The notes: generated by a model not told the origin, from the sequence alone. A stretch of 6,506 bases of DNA from Verrucomicrobiales bacterium (GCA_011523245.1 WTHG01000266.1:1-6506), one strand, 5' to 3'; counted from the first letter of the stretch, positions 1 through 6,506 are shown. Made by a program: numbers and translations.

Positions 1-2184
1 GAACGCAACAATTACCTCGCCGCCATAAACCGGCAGGGAAAAGTGTTCGGTCTGGCGGTGATTGACCTTACCACGGGCGATTTTCGGACCACGGAAGTGG
101 ACTCCACTACCGCTCTCCAGACCGAGCTGGAACGGCTGAAGCCGGCCGAAATAGTGCACCCTGCTGAGGAAAATCGCCTTTTAGAGGCTTTGGGCGGGAT
201 TCGGGCGGTGATCAATGAACACGAAGACTGGGTGTTTGCGGCGGATTCGGCGGAGTACACCTTGCGCGATCATTTTGGTGTGCAATCGCTCGATGGATTT
301 GGCCTGAAAGGACGCCATGCGGCCGCGGGCGCGGCGGGCGGTGTGCTCCATTATTTGGTGAACACGCTGCGGCGCGATGTGGCGCATTTACGGCCGCTGA
401 CGTTTTATCAAAAGGGCGAGTTTCTCACGCTGGACGGCACCACCTTACGCAACCTCGAGATCCTCGAACCGCTCTCGCGCGATGCGCCGAATGCCGCGTG
501 CTTGTACAGCGCGATCAATCAAACCGTGACGCCGATGGGCGCACGCCGACTCCGCGATTGGTTAACACAACCATTGTCTGACGGCGCCACCATTCATGCG
601 CGACAGCATGCCGTGCAAACGTGGGTGGAAGACTGTGCGCGTCTCGAACGCTTTCGTGAACGCCAGCGTGAAGTACGTGATTTGGAACGCACGATCACGC
701 GTCTCTCCGTTGGCACCGGCAACGGACGCGACTTGTTAAACCTGCGTTTGGCCATCGAACAATTTCCGCACCTGCGTTCGCTCATTGATGACACATTAGG
801 TGAAGTAAGCGAACTCGAGTTGCATGATGCTGATGATATACCGTTGCTGTCGCAACTGGCCGAACAACTCGAGGAGATGCCGGATGTGGTGGCGTTGATT
901 ACGCGTGCGATTATCGATGAACCGCCGCTTGCCCTGCGCGATGGCGGCATCATTCGCGAAGGGTTTAGTCAGGAGCTCGATGAACTACGCGACGGCGCAA
1001 GCGAAGGCAAAGAATGGATCGCGCAACTGCAGCAACGCGAACAGGAGACCACCGGCATTCCGTCATTGAAGGTGCGCTTCAACAATGTGTTTGGTTATTT
1101 CATTGAGGTAACGAAGACGCATCTCGACAAAGTGCCCGCGCATTATGTGCGCAAACAAACAGTCGCCAATGCCGAACGGTTTATCACCGATGAACTGAAG
1201 CAAATGGAGGATAAAGTGCTCGGCGCACAGGAACGCAGCCAGAAGCTCGAGTACGAACTCTACCTGCAGGTGCGCGAGGCCGTACTCCAGCATTTGCGCA
1301 CCATTCAGCAAGCCGCCGAGGCCCTCGCACAGCTGGATGTACTGGCCGGTTTTGCCGAAACAGCCCGTTTACACGGCTATTGCCGGCCGACGGTTGGCAC
1401 CGAAGGGGTGTTAAACATCCGCGAGGGCCGGCATCCGGTCCTGGAGCAAACGCTGGTTGATGAACGGTTTGTACCCAACCAAACTGGGCTCAATGGAGAA
1501 CGCCAAATCGCCCTGATCACCGGCCCGAACATGGCCGGTAAAAGCACCTACATCCGGCAAGTGGCTCTGATCGCGTTACTCGCCCACACGGGCAGCTTTG
1601 TGCCAGCCACGGAGGCCCGCGTGGATTTGCTCGACCGCATCTTCACGCGCATCGGCGCCAGCGATAACCTTTCGCGCGGGCAATCCACTTTCATGGTTGA
1701 GATGAGCGAGACGGCGAACATCCTTCATCATGCCTCCGGCAACAGCCTGGTGATCCTGGATGAAATCGGGCGCGGCACAAGCACCTTTGATGGCCTCAGT
1801 CTTGCGTGGTCAATCGTGGAACACCTGCATCAACAACTCGGTGCCAAGACCCTGTTTGCCACGCATTACCATGAACTCACCGAACTCGGCAACCGTCTGC
1901 CACGCGTGTTCAACCTGAATGTCGCTGTGCGCGAGTATAACGATGCCGTCGTGTTTCTCCGCCAAATTGTGGAAGGCGCCGCGGACCAAAGCTATGGCAT
2001 TCAAGTCGCGCGTCTGGCCGGTGTGCCGCAACCGGTACTCGACCGTGCCAAGGAGATTCTGGCCAACCTTGAGGAAGCCGACCTCACCGCCGCCGGCGGT
2101 CGACAAGGCGATATCAATCCCAAAGCGGAACGAAAGAAACTGCGTGATCTCACCCCATCGCCGCAGTTGGATTTGTTTGGCTAA
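1..2184 (+). CDS. mutS: DNA mismatch repair protein MutS, 5'-truncated by the window edge
   Basis: MutS recognises base mismatches and small loops and, with ATP, recruits MutL. The frame is open from base 1 (E-R-N-N-Y-L-A-A-I, a MutS connector-domain sequence), so the start and the N-terminal mismatch-binding domain with its Phe-x-Glu motif lie upstream; 727 residues are visible against roughly 850 in the family. An apparent GTG start at 43 is internal. Using visible-residue numbers, the core domain holds LDGTTLRNLEIL near 144-155. A conserved clamp/lever stretch (FGYFIEVTK, then RKQTVANAERFITDELK) lies around 365-402. The ATPase has Walker A GPNMAGKST at 508-516, Walker B LVILDE at 583-588 followed by GRGTSTFDG, and THYHE at 621-625. 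The dimer-contact segment starting ADQSYGIQVARLAGVP is at 661. The protein ends QLDLFG, a canonical beta-clamp-binding motif (722-726). All catalytic motifs are intact. The gene is convergent with the next one and overlaps it by 4 bases. Confidence 0.97.
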   Translation, partial: ERNNYLAAINRQGKVFGLAVIDLTTGDFRTTEVDSTTALQTELERLKPAEIVHPAEENRLLEALGGIRAVINEHEDWVFAADSAEYTLRDHFGVQSLDGFGLKGRHAAAGAAGGVLHYLVNTLRRDVAHLRPLTFYQKGEFLTLDGTTLRNLEILEPLSRDAPNAACLYSAINQTVTPMGARRLRDWLTQPLSDGATIHARQHAVQTWVEDCARLERFRERQREVRDLERTITRLSVGTGNGRDLLNLRLAIEQFPHLRSLIDDTLGEVSELELHDADDIPLLSQLAEQLEEMPDVVALITRAIIDEPPLALRDGGIIREGFSQELDELRDGASEGKEWIAQLQQREQETTGIPSLKVRFNNVFGYFIEVTKTHLDKVPAHYVRKQTVANAERFITDELKQMEDKVLGAQERSQKLEYELYLQVREAVLQHLRTIQQAAEALAQLDVLAGFAETARLHGYCRPTVGTEGVLNIREGRHPVLEQTLVDERFVPNQTGLNGERQIALITGPNMAGKSTYIRQVALIALLAHTGSFVPATEARVDLLDRIFTRIGASDNLSRGQSTFMVEMSETANILHHASGNSLVILDEIGRGTSTFDGLSLAWSIVEHLHQQLGAKTLFATHYHELTELGNRLPRVFNLNVAVREYNDAVVFLRQIVEGAADQSYGIQVARLAGVPQPVLDRAKEILANLEEADLTAAGGRQGDINPKAERKKLRDLTPSPQLDLFG

Positions 2185-2852
2185 TCCTCTTCGGGAACGA
2201 GCTTGTAGAGAATCATCAAGCCAAAGTCATTGCCCTTCTTGTCATCTTCGGTGTACTGCACCGGGTGCACTTCCACCAAATTTTCCTCATCAATGCTGCT
2301 GAGGAATTTGGAAACCTCATCATCAAAACTCTTTTTTGCCTTGGCGCATTCTGAACGCAGAATCGTCTTCACAGAAAGCTTATGCAACGAGGCCGCCTCG
2401 CGTTCCAATGTAGCCGTCGTGCCGCCACCAAAACCAATGACGATTTCATCGGCAGGTGTGGGTTTGGCCTCACCGGACGGCGCGGCGGTGGAAGGAGTAG
2501 CTTCCGGTTTGGGTTCAGCAGCCGGCACTTCCTGCTGCTTGGCCGGAGGTTCAGCTGGCGGCTGGGTGGGCTTCGCGGCGGGATTGGATTGTGGCGGCGG
2601 GGCCGGTGCTGGTGCCGGCTGAGGGGCTTGCTCTGTTGTCGGAGCAGCTCCACCGGCTTTCAAGGCTTCGGCTTCCTCCGCGGTGGGAAAGTGAATTTCC
2701 TGCCCACAGCTGCCAAGCGGACAAGGGTAGCACCCACCTAATTGGGCGTTGATCTGCCCGAGCTGCGTTTCGTCCACCGCCACTTCATTAGAGCAATGCG
2801 GGCAGGTGATGGTGAACATGCCATCGGCAAACTTGGCGGTCTGATACTTCAT
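2181..2852 (-). CDS. Hypothetical protein: zinc-ribbon-like N-terminus, long Pro/Ala linker, small C-terminal domain
   Basis: I do not recognise a named family over the full length (223 residues from the ATG). Residues 1-56 contain CPHC (17-20) and a second cluster, C41, C44 and C49 (GGCYPCPLGSCG), which looks like a zinc ribbon. Residues about 68-134 are a low-complexity linker rich in Pro, Ala, Glu and Lys. Residues about 136-223 look folded: a Gly-rich turn, then K-T-I-L-R, a helix (AKKSFDDEVSKFLSSI), and strands ending GLMILYKLVPEED. There is no signal peptide or membrane segment, so it is probably cytoplasmic. I chose ATG at 2852; an in-frame TTG at 2864 would add four residues (M-F-E-I), and neither has a clear Shine-Dalgarno. 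It lies 84 bases downstream of murA on the same strand and may be cotranscribed. The cysteines suggest metal binding; any nucleic-acid role is speculation. Confidence 0.82.
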   Translation of the reverse strand: MKYQTAKFADGMFTITCPHCSNEVAVDETQLGQINAQLGGCYPCPLGSCGQEIHFPTAEEAEALKAGGAAPTTEQAPQPAPAPAPPPQSNPAAKPTQPPAEPPAKQQEVPAAEPKPEATPSTAAPSGEAKPTPADEIVIGFGGGTTATLEREAASLHKLSVKTILRSECAKAKKSFDDEVSKFLSSIDEENLVEVHPVQYTEDDKKGNDFGLMILYKLVPEED

Positions 2853-2936
2853 GATTTCAAACAAAGAGGGCGACAGCCGGCCCCGATTTCTCCAGCAATC
2901 TAGCCGAGGAATACGGTCTCAGCCAGCCCAAAGCGG

Positions 2937-4196
2937 CTATTGAGCCACCCGGCGCACTTTGGCACCAAGCTTCTTGAATTTGGCATCGAGATTTTCGTAG
3001 CCACGGTCAAGGTGGTAGATTCGGTTCACGCGCGTCGTACCCTTGGCCACCATACCGGCGATCACCAGGGCGGCACTGGCGCGCAAATCGCTGGCCATCA
3101 CCTCGGCGCCAGAAAGTTTCTGTACCCCATGCACGATGGCGCTGGGACCTTCGATGGATATTTCCGCACCCAACCGCTCTAATTCTTGCACGTGCGTGAA
3201 GCGGCTTTCAAAAATGCGCTCGGTGATGATGCTGATGCCAGGGGTTTGCGTCATGAACGCCATCATCTGGGCCTGCACATCGGTGGGAAAGCCGGGATGC
3301 GGCAGGGTGGTTACGTGAACGCTGTGCAGGCCGCGACCGCGTTTGAAGGTCAGGTTGCCTTTGGATTGCTCTACCTTCACGCCGCTTTCGCGAAGCTTCT
3401 CGAGCACGGCCTTCATGTGATCCGCACGTGCACCTTTCAGGGTTACCTCGCCCTTGGAGGCCACGCCGGCAATCGCGTAAGTGGCCGCCTCAATACGATC
3501 GGGAATCACCTCATGCTCGGTCCCGCCCAGCTCCTTGACCCCAGTGATGGTCAAGGTTGGCGATCCAATACCATGAATCTGCGCACCCATGCTGCTGAGG
3601 AAATTGGCGAGGTCCACGACTTCAGGTTCGCAGGCCGCCTGCTCGATCACTGTAATGCCTTCGGCCAGAGTAGCCGCCATCATCGCGTTGGCAGTCCCCA
3701 ACACGGTGGGACCGGCGCGGCCACCCAGAAACATTTCGCCTCCCACAAGTTTACGGGTTTTGGCAACGATGTATCCCTTGTCAATCTCCACCTTGGCCCC
3801 TAGGGCTTCCATGGCTTTGCGATGTAAATCAACCGGGCGCGTCCCAATCACACAGCCGCCCGGCATGGAAACGGTCGCCTTTTTCAACCGCGCCAACAAT
3901 GGGCCCAGCACGCAAAGTGATCCGCGCATTTTACGCACCAACTCATAATCCGCAAAATCGCGCACCTTGGCGGCCTGCACGGTGACGGTGCCACCATCAA
4001 TGCTTGTACGAGCCCCGAGGCTTTCAAGGATCCGACACATGGTCTTCACATCAGCCAAATTGGGAGCATTGTGAATGACGCAAGGTTCGCGGGTCAACAA
4101 CGTGGCCGCCAGAATGGGTAGCACCGCATTCTTAGCTCCACTGATTTGTACTTCGCCGTGCAAGGGCACGCCACCTTTGATTTCCAAACTATCCAT
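2937..4196 (-). CDS. murA: UDP-N-acetylglucosamine 1-carboxyvinyltransferase (MurA)
   Basis: This cytoplasmic enzyme transfers enolpyruvate from phosphoenolpyruvate to UDP-GlcNAc, the first committed step of peptidoglycan synthesis. The 419-residue length matches MurA exactly. Key residues fall at or beside the E. coli numbers: K22 and N23 in SGAKNAVLPILAATLL, R91 in VRKMRGS, the loop cysteine C115 in MPGGCVIGTRP (TGT, bases 3852-3854) with R120, the aspartate of GFPTDVQAQMMAF at 306, and the arginine of HLDRGYENLD at 398. Having Cys rather than Asp at 115 predicts the fosfomycin-sensitive form, since fosfomycin alkylates that cysteine. The ATG at 4196 is supported by a good Shine-Dalgarno and by K22 landing in register. 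It lies 27 bases downstream of prmC on the same strand, so the two probably form an operon. No defect was seen. Confidence 0.98.
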   Translation of the reverse strand: MDSLEIKGGVPLHGEVQISGAKNAVLPILAATLLTREPCVIHNAPNLADVKTMCRILESLGARTSIDGGTVTVQAAKVRDFADYELVRKMRGSLCVLGPLLARLKKATVSMPGGCVIGTRPVDLHRKAMEALGAKVEIDKGYIVAKTRKLVGGEMFLGGRAGPTVLGTANAMMAATLAEGITVIEQAACEPEVVDLANFLSSMGAQIHGIGSPTLTITGVKELGGTEHEVIPDRIEAATYAIAGVASKGEVTLKGARADHMKAVLEKLRESGVKVEQSKGNLTFKRGRGLHSVHVTTLPHPGFPTDVQAQMMAFMTQTPGISIITERIFESRFTHVQELERLGAEISIEGPSAIVHGVQKLSGAEVMASDLRASAALVIAGMVAKGTTRVNRIYHLDRGYENLDAKFKKLGAKVRRVAQ

Positions 4197-4205
4197 GGGG
4201 GAAAA

Positions 4206-4210
4206 CTCCT
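4206..4210 (-). promoter_or_regulatory. Shine-Dalgarno of murA
   Basis: On the minus strand AGGAG is followed by nine bases (ttttccccc) and then the murA ATG at 4196. This is the clearest ribosome binding site in the window. It lies inside the 27-base prmC-murA gap, which argues that murA is translated independently within a shared transcript and fixes its start codon. Confidence 0.75.
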
Positions 4211-4223
4211 GAGAGAGAACTGT

Positions 4224-5078
4224 TCATGAATTGTCAGCCGAGGCAACCACGATCCGTTCGATGTTATTCAGATCGGGCAGGACTTCCAACACGCGGCCGC
4301 CTTGGGCAGTGATCAATTCCACCACTGCCCCAGCCTGGCCATCGCCTACTTCAAGCAGCAGACGCCCGTCCGGCTGCAAGCGCGACAGGCCATGCCTCGC
4401 CAAACTCCGATAAAAATCCAATCCATCTGCGCCGCCATCCAGCGCCAAACGAGGATCATGGTCCCGTACTTCGACCTGTAAGGATTCTATTTCTAAAGAG
4501 GGAATGTAGGGCGGATTGGAAACGATGACATCGAACAAGCCTACACTTGGTAACGCCCTCAGCGCATCGCCTTCGTGAAAAGTAATCCGATCAGCCACCC
4601 CATGCCGCTCGGCATTGGCGCGAGCCATGTTCAGGGCGGCCGGGGAGACATCGAGTGCGTGCACGATTGTTTCCTTGGCATGTACCGCTACGGCAACCGC
4701 CAGGCAACCGCTCCCTGTCCCAACATCCAATACCACCGCGGACTCCTTAACCGCGGCCACTGCCCACGCGGCTTCCGCAAGCAACTCGGTTTCCGGTCGT
4801 GGCACCAATACCGAGCGATTCACTTCAAATTCCAGTCCACAGCACTGAGCGGTACCCAGTATATTTTGCAGCGGAATGCGGTTGGTACGTCCCGTCAATA
4901 GGGATTGCCATCGTTGTATTTGAGCCAACTCCAGCGGCTTCGCCCAATGCAACGGCAGCGCGGGCCGGGAGCATCCAATTACATCGGCCATCAGCCATTC
5001 GGCGTTGGCCGCGGCGTTTTCCACCCCAGCCCGTTCCAAGGCGGTCGTCGCTTCCTGAAGGGCTGTGCGGATCGTCAC
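4224..5078 (-). CDS. prmC: Peptide chain release factor N5-glutamine methyltransferase (PrmC/HemK)
   Basis: PrmC uses S-adenosylmethionine to methylate the glutamine of the GGQ motif in release factors RF1 and RF2, raising termination efficiency in the cytosol. Numbered from the GTG at 5078 (284 residues), there is an N-terminal helical domain (MTIRTALQEATTALERAG to about residue 75), then LVPRPETELL near 91-100. The SAM-binding glycine loop LDVGTGSGC is at 117-125 and the catalytic SNPPYIP at 187-193, the (D/N)PPY signature that places glutamine in the active site. I prefer GTG 5078 because M-T-I-x-x-A-L-x-E-A resembles typical PrmC N-termini; an in-frame TTG at 5093 would add five residues. 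Neither start has a Shine-Dalgarno. prfA, the usual partner, is not adjacent: upstream lies a divergent gene. murA follows after 27 bases. A different HemK-like methyltransferase (for example PrmB) is less likely given the N-terminus and motifs. Confidence 0.95.
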   Translation of the reverse strand: MTIRTALQEATTALERAGVENAAANAEWLMADVIGCSRPALPLHWAKPLELAQIQRWQSLLTGRTNRIPLQNILGTAQCCGLEFEVNRSVLVPRPETELLAEAAWAVAAVKESAVVLDVGTGSGCLAVAVAVHAKETIVHALDVSPAALNMARANAERHGVADRITFHEGDALRALPSVGLFDVIVSNPPYIPSLEIESLQVEVRDHDPRLALDGGADGLDFYRSLARHGLSRLQPDGRLLLEVGDGQAGAVVELITAQGGRVLEVLPDLNNIERIVVASADNS

Positions 5079-5179
5079 AGGCGCAGATTGCAAATTGCGG
5101 GGAGATTCGGGAAGGGAAAAGCGTCCAATGTCCGGGTTGACTCTTGAAAAACCTAAACCACGAATCTACGCTTGCCGCC
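5079..5179. promoter_or_regulatory. Divergent control region between prmC and the LysM gene, with one weak candidate promoter
   Basis: This short region must carry signals for both directions. On the plus strand, TTGACT at 5137-5142 matches a sigma-70 -35 box at five of six bases. Seventeen bases later, ACGAAT (5160-5165) matches only three of six -10 positions. If used, transcription would begin only a few bases before the ATG at 5180, giving a very short leader, which would fit the absence of a Shine-Dalgarno there. On the minus strand I see no convincing -35/-10 pair for prmC. The boxes are visible; promoter activity is inference. Confidence 0.3.
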
Positions 5180-5920
5180 ATGAGGAGTCAGTTGAAAATA
5201 ACCACTTGGATAACTGCCATCGGCTTGGGTGCTTTCCTCATTGCCGCTCAGGAAACGACACCCACCCCCGAGCCCCCAGCTCCAGCGAAATCCAAACCGA
5301 AGAACGCATTGAAAACCGGTAAAGCTCCCAAAACCAAAAAGGCCCCGCCCCCCGCTTCCGGCACCACGGGATCTGACCGATATTTCCTCGAACAAATCCG
5401 CCAATTACGCGGCGAAATGGAGGAATTAAAGGGAGCGTACAATTTGCAAATCCGTAAAGTGATGGTTCTGGAAACCGAGGTGCGCACACTGCGAACGGCC
5501 AATGAAACATTAAAGCGCGAGAATGCCTTAAAGTTTGCAAGCAATAAATCTATCGACGAATTGGCGACCAAGATCATGGAGTTGGATAAGAACCGGCGTA
5601 ACGATCTGGATGTCACCAATAAGCAAATCGATGCCATCCTACAGACCGTCAAAAAACTCGCTGCTGCGCCACCCCCCACCCCACGGCACAACGGCAGTAC
5701 CAATACGGCACCAGCAAACTTCAAGGCACGGGAGCATGCTGTTCAATCCGGTGAATTTCTCAGCACTATCCTCGCCGCCTACAACGCCGCCTTCAAGGCG
5801 GAGGGATTATCCGGCCGCGTCACCCAATCACAAGTACTCAAGGCTAATCCCGGACTGGACCCCAACCGCCTTTTGGTTGGCCAAAAGCTGCTCATTCCGT
5901 TGCCTGGCGAAATCAAGTAA
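5180..5920 (+). CDS. Exported coiled-coil protein with C-terminal LysM domain
   Basis: Probably a periplasmic or envelope protein that binds peptidoglycan. From the ATG (246 residues): residues 1-23 form a Sec-type signal peptide (basic MRSQLK, then a hydrophobic stretch ending FLIAA before QETTP; no lipobox cysteine); 24-64 is a Pro/Lys/Ala-rich linker; 65-162 is long, charged and helix-forming with heptad-like leucines, likely coiled coil; 163-182 is a second Pro-rich linker; 186-240 is a LysM domain running from HAVQSGEFLSTI through LKANPGLDP to LLVGQKLLIP. LysM modules bind N-acetylglucosamine chains. Start choice is uncertain: TTG at 5144 would add 12 residues ahead of the signal peptide, while TTG at 5192 has a nearby GAGGAG (5182-5187) and still leaves a good signal peptide. 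The layout recalls CpoB/YbgF-like coiled-coil envelope proteins, but I see no TPR repeats. It is followed without a gap by a membrane-protein gene. Confidence 0.88.
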   Translation: MRSQLKITTWITAIGLGAFLIAAQETTPTPEPPAPAKSKPKNALKTGKAPKTKKAPPPASGTTGSDRYFLEQIRQLRGEMEELKGAYNLQIRKVMVLETEVRTLRTANETLKRENALKFASNKSIDELATKIMELDKNRRNDLDVTNKQIDAILQTVKKLAAAPPPTPRHNGSTNTAPANFKAREHAVQSGEFLSTILAAYNAAFKAEGLSGRVTQSQVLKANPGLDPNRLLVGQKLLIPLPGEIK

Positions 5921-6506
5921 GTGAAATATCTGCGCCGCATCCACCTGTACCTGGGTTGCTTTATTACGCCGTTGTTGGTGGTGTATTTGGTTTCAGGCTT
6001 TTATTTCATCCTGAATCCGGAGCGCCAAAAGGATGAGGGCGAAGCTCAATCGCTGATGCAAAAACTTTGGTGGATGCATACCGACCAGCAGTGGCCAAGG
6101 GGCGTAAGTGAGGAAATCGATCCGCTGGCCGAAGACCAACCCAAAACAATCACCACTTGGGAAGCTGATACCACGCTCTTCAAAGGATTGGTTTACCTAA
6201 TGGTCGTTGTCGCGGTGATCTCCATAGTTATTGGACTGATCCTAGCGTTTCGCTCGGCTAAGGATAAAAAGCCGGCCATCGGCGTTGTTATCGCGGGCAT
6301 TATTATTCCTGTCTTATTTCTGGTAACCGGCCAGAAACAAGTGCAAGTCCCGAATCCGTTCCATCCGGATAATGTCGATCTCGGCCCCGGACCGGGACTA
6401 CCTCCTCCAGGAAGTGACATTGGCACCACAGGGCCCGGGCTTCCGCCGCAACCCCCCGGCACTGACGATCCTCCTTCAATCCTGCCGCCGGGTAATCCGG
6501 AAAATT
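5921..6506 (+). CDS. PepSY-type small membrane protein, 3'-truncated by the window edge
   Basis: An open frame starts with GTG on the base after the LysM TAA and is still open at 6506 (195 complete codons). Residues 4-32 (LRRIHLYLGCF, then a hydrophobic run through VVYLVSGFYF) resemble the first helix of PepSY-associated membrane proteins, whose hallmark is R-x-x-H-x-x-L-G followed by a helix ending in S-G. A hydrophilic loop (33-85) contains WWMHTDQQWP. Helix 2 spans about 87-110 and helix 3 about 119-137. From about 142 the sequence is rich in Pro, Gly and Asp, with PGPGLPPPG and GPGLPPQPPG. GTG 5921 is the earliest possible start because the in-frame codon before it is TAA, and the family-like N-terminus begins at once. 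It is presumably cotranscribed with the LysM gene. PepSY proteins are linked to peptidase inhibition or to reductase and iron-related membrane functions, but nothing here fixes the role. Confidence 0.72.
   Translation, partial: MKYLRRIHLYLGCFITPLLVVYLVSGFYFILNPERQKDEGEAQSLMQKLWWMHTDQQWPRGVSEEIDPLAEDQPKTITTWEADTTLFKGLVYLMVVVAVISIVIGLILAFRSAKDKKPAIGVVIAGIIIPVLFLVTGQKQVQVPNPFHPDNVDLGPGPGLPPPGSDIGTTGPGLPPQPPGTDDPPSILPPGNPEN

Noticed and set aside
43..45. GTG at 43 as the true start of mutS
   Set aside because: The frame is open upstream to base 1, and those 14 codons encode conserved MutS connector sequence (NNYLAAI), so the gene is cut by the window edge.
1919..2302. 127-codon plus-strand frame across the mutS 3' end
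   Set aside because: It overlaps the conserved MutS ATPase C-terminus in another frame and continues antisense through the zinc-ribbon gene. Its sequence is not protein-like in any recognisable way.
2230..2741. Gly/Ala- and Arg/Gly-rich plus-strand frames opposite the zinc-ribbon gene
   Set aside because: They are the complement of the Pro/Ala-rich linker; the low complexity comes from that linker's codons.
2867..2884. Possible hairpin between murA and the zinc-ribbon gene (5-bp stem AGGGC/GCCCC with an 8-base loop)
   Set aside because: On the minus strand it is followed by TCTTTGTTT, which hints at a terminator. The stem is short, includes a G-T pair, and the T run is interrupted, so I could not support an intrinsic terminator.
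2294..3607. Shared 14-base string atgctgctgaggaa near 2294 and 3590
   Set aside because: Both copies encode the minus-strand peptide F-L-S-S-(I/M) in unrelated proteins. The match is short and explained by coding, not by a mobile or regulatory repeat.
3186..3803. 205-codon open frame on the plus strand antisense to murA
   Set aside because: It lies wholly inside murA, whose minus-strand reading has every catalytic residue in register. The antisense product shows no recognisable motif and is a codon-bias shadow.

Overview
The window looks like ordinary chromosome from a moderately GC-rich Gram-negative-type bacterium. I lean towards Verrucomicrobiota (Pedosphaera/Limisphaera-like lineages). 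The reasons are the pairing of prmC with murA, a coiled-coil plus LysM envelope protein with an unusually long LysM domain, a small PepSY-type three-helix membrane protein, and starts that mostly lack a Shine-Dalgarno sequence. This assignment is an inference; nothing in the window proves the phylum. I see no mobile element, CRISPR array, tRNA, rRNA or phage gene.

Layout. (1) Bases 1-2184, plus strand: mutS, cut by the left edge, so its mismatch-reading domain lies outside, but with the core, clamp and ATPase domains intact and a beta-clamp-binding motif at the extreme C-terminus. (2) Bases 2181-2852, minus strand: an unrecognised protein with a cysteine-rich zinc-ribbon-like head, a long Pro/Ala linker and a small C-terminal domain; its stop codon overlaps the mutS stop tail to tail. 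(3) Bases 2937-4196 and 4224-5078, minus strand: murA and prmC, 27 bases apart and evidently one operon read prmC then murA, possibly continuing into the zinc-ribbon gene. (4) Bases 5079-5179: a short divergent control region. (5) Bases 5180-5920, plus strand: an exported coiled-coil/LysM protein. (6) Bases 5921-6506, plus strand: a GTG-started membrane protein of PepSY type that begins on the base after the LysM stop codon and runs off the right edge.

Functionally the window combines DNA mismatch repair (MutS), the first committed step of peptidoglycan synthesis (MurA), methylation of release factors (PrmC) and a two-gene envelope unit (LysM protein plus PepSY-like membrane protein). The best-understood genes are textbook housekeeping genes. 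The parts worth a second look are the zinc-ribbon/linker protein and the LysM-PepSY pair. I found no convincing evidence of a new defence or mobile system. No gene-free stretch exceeds about 100 bases.
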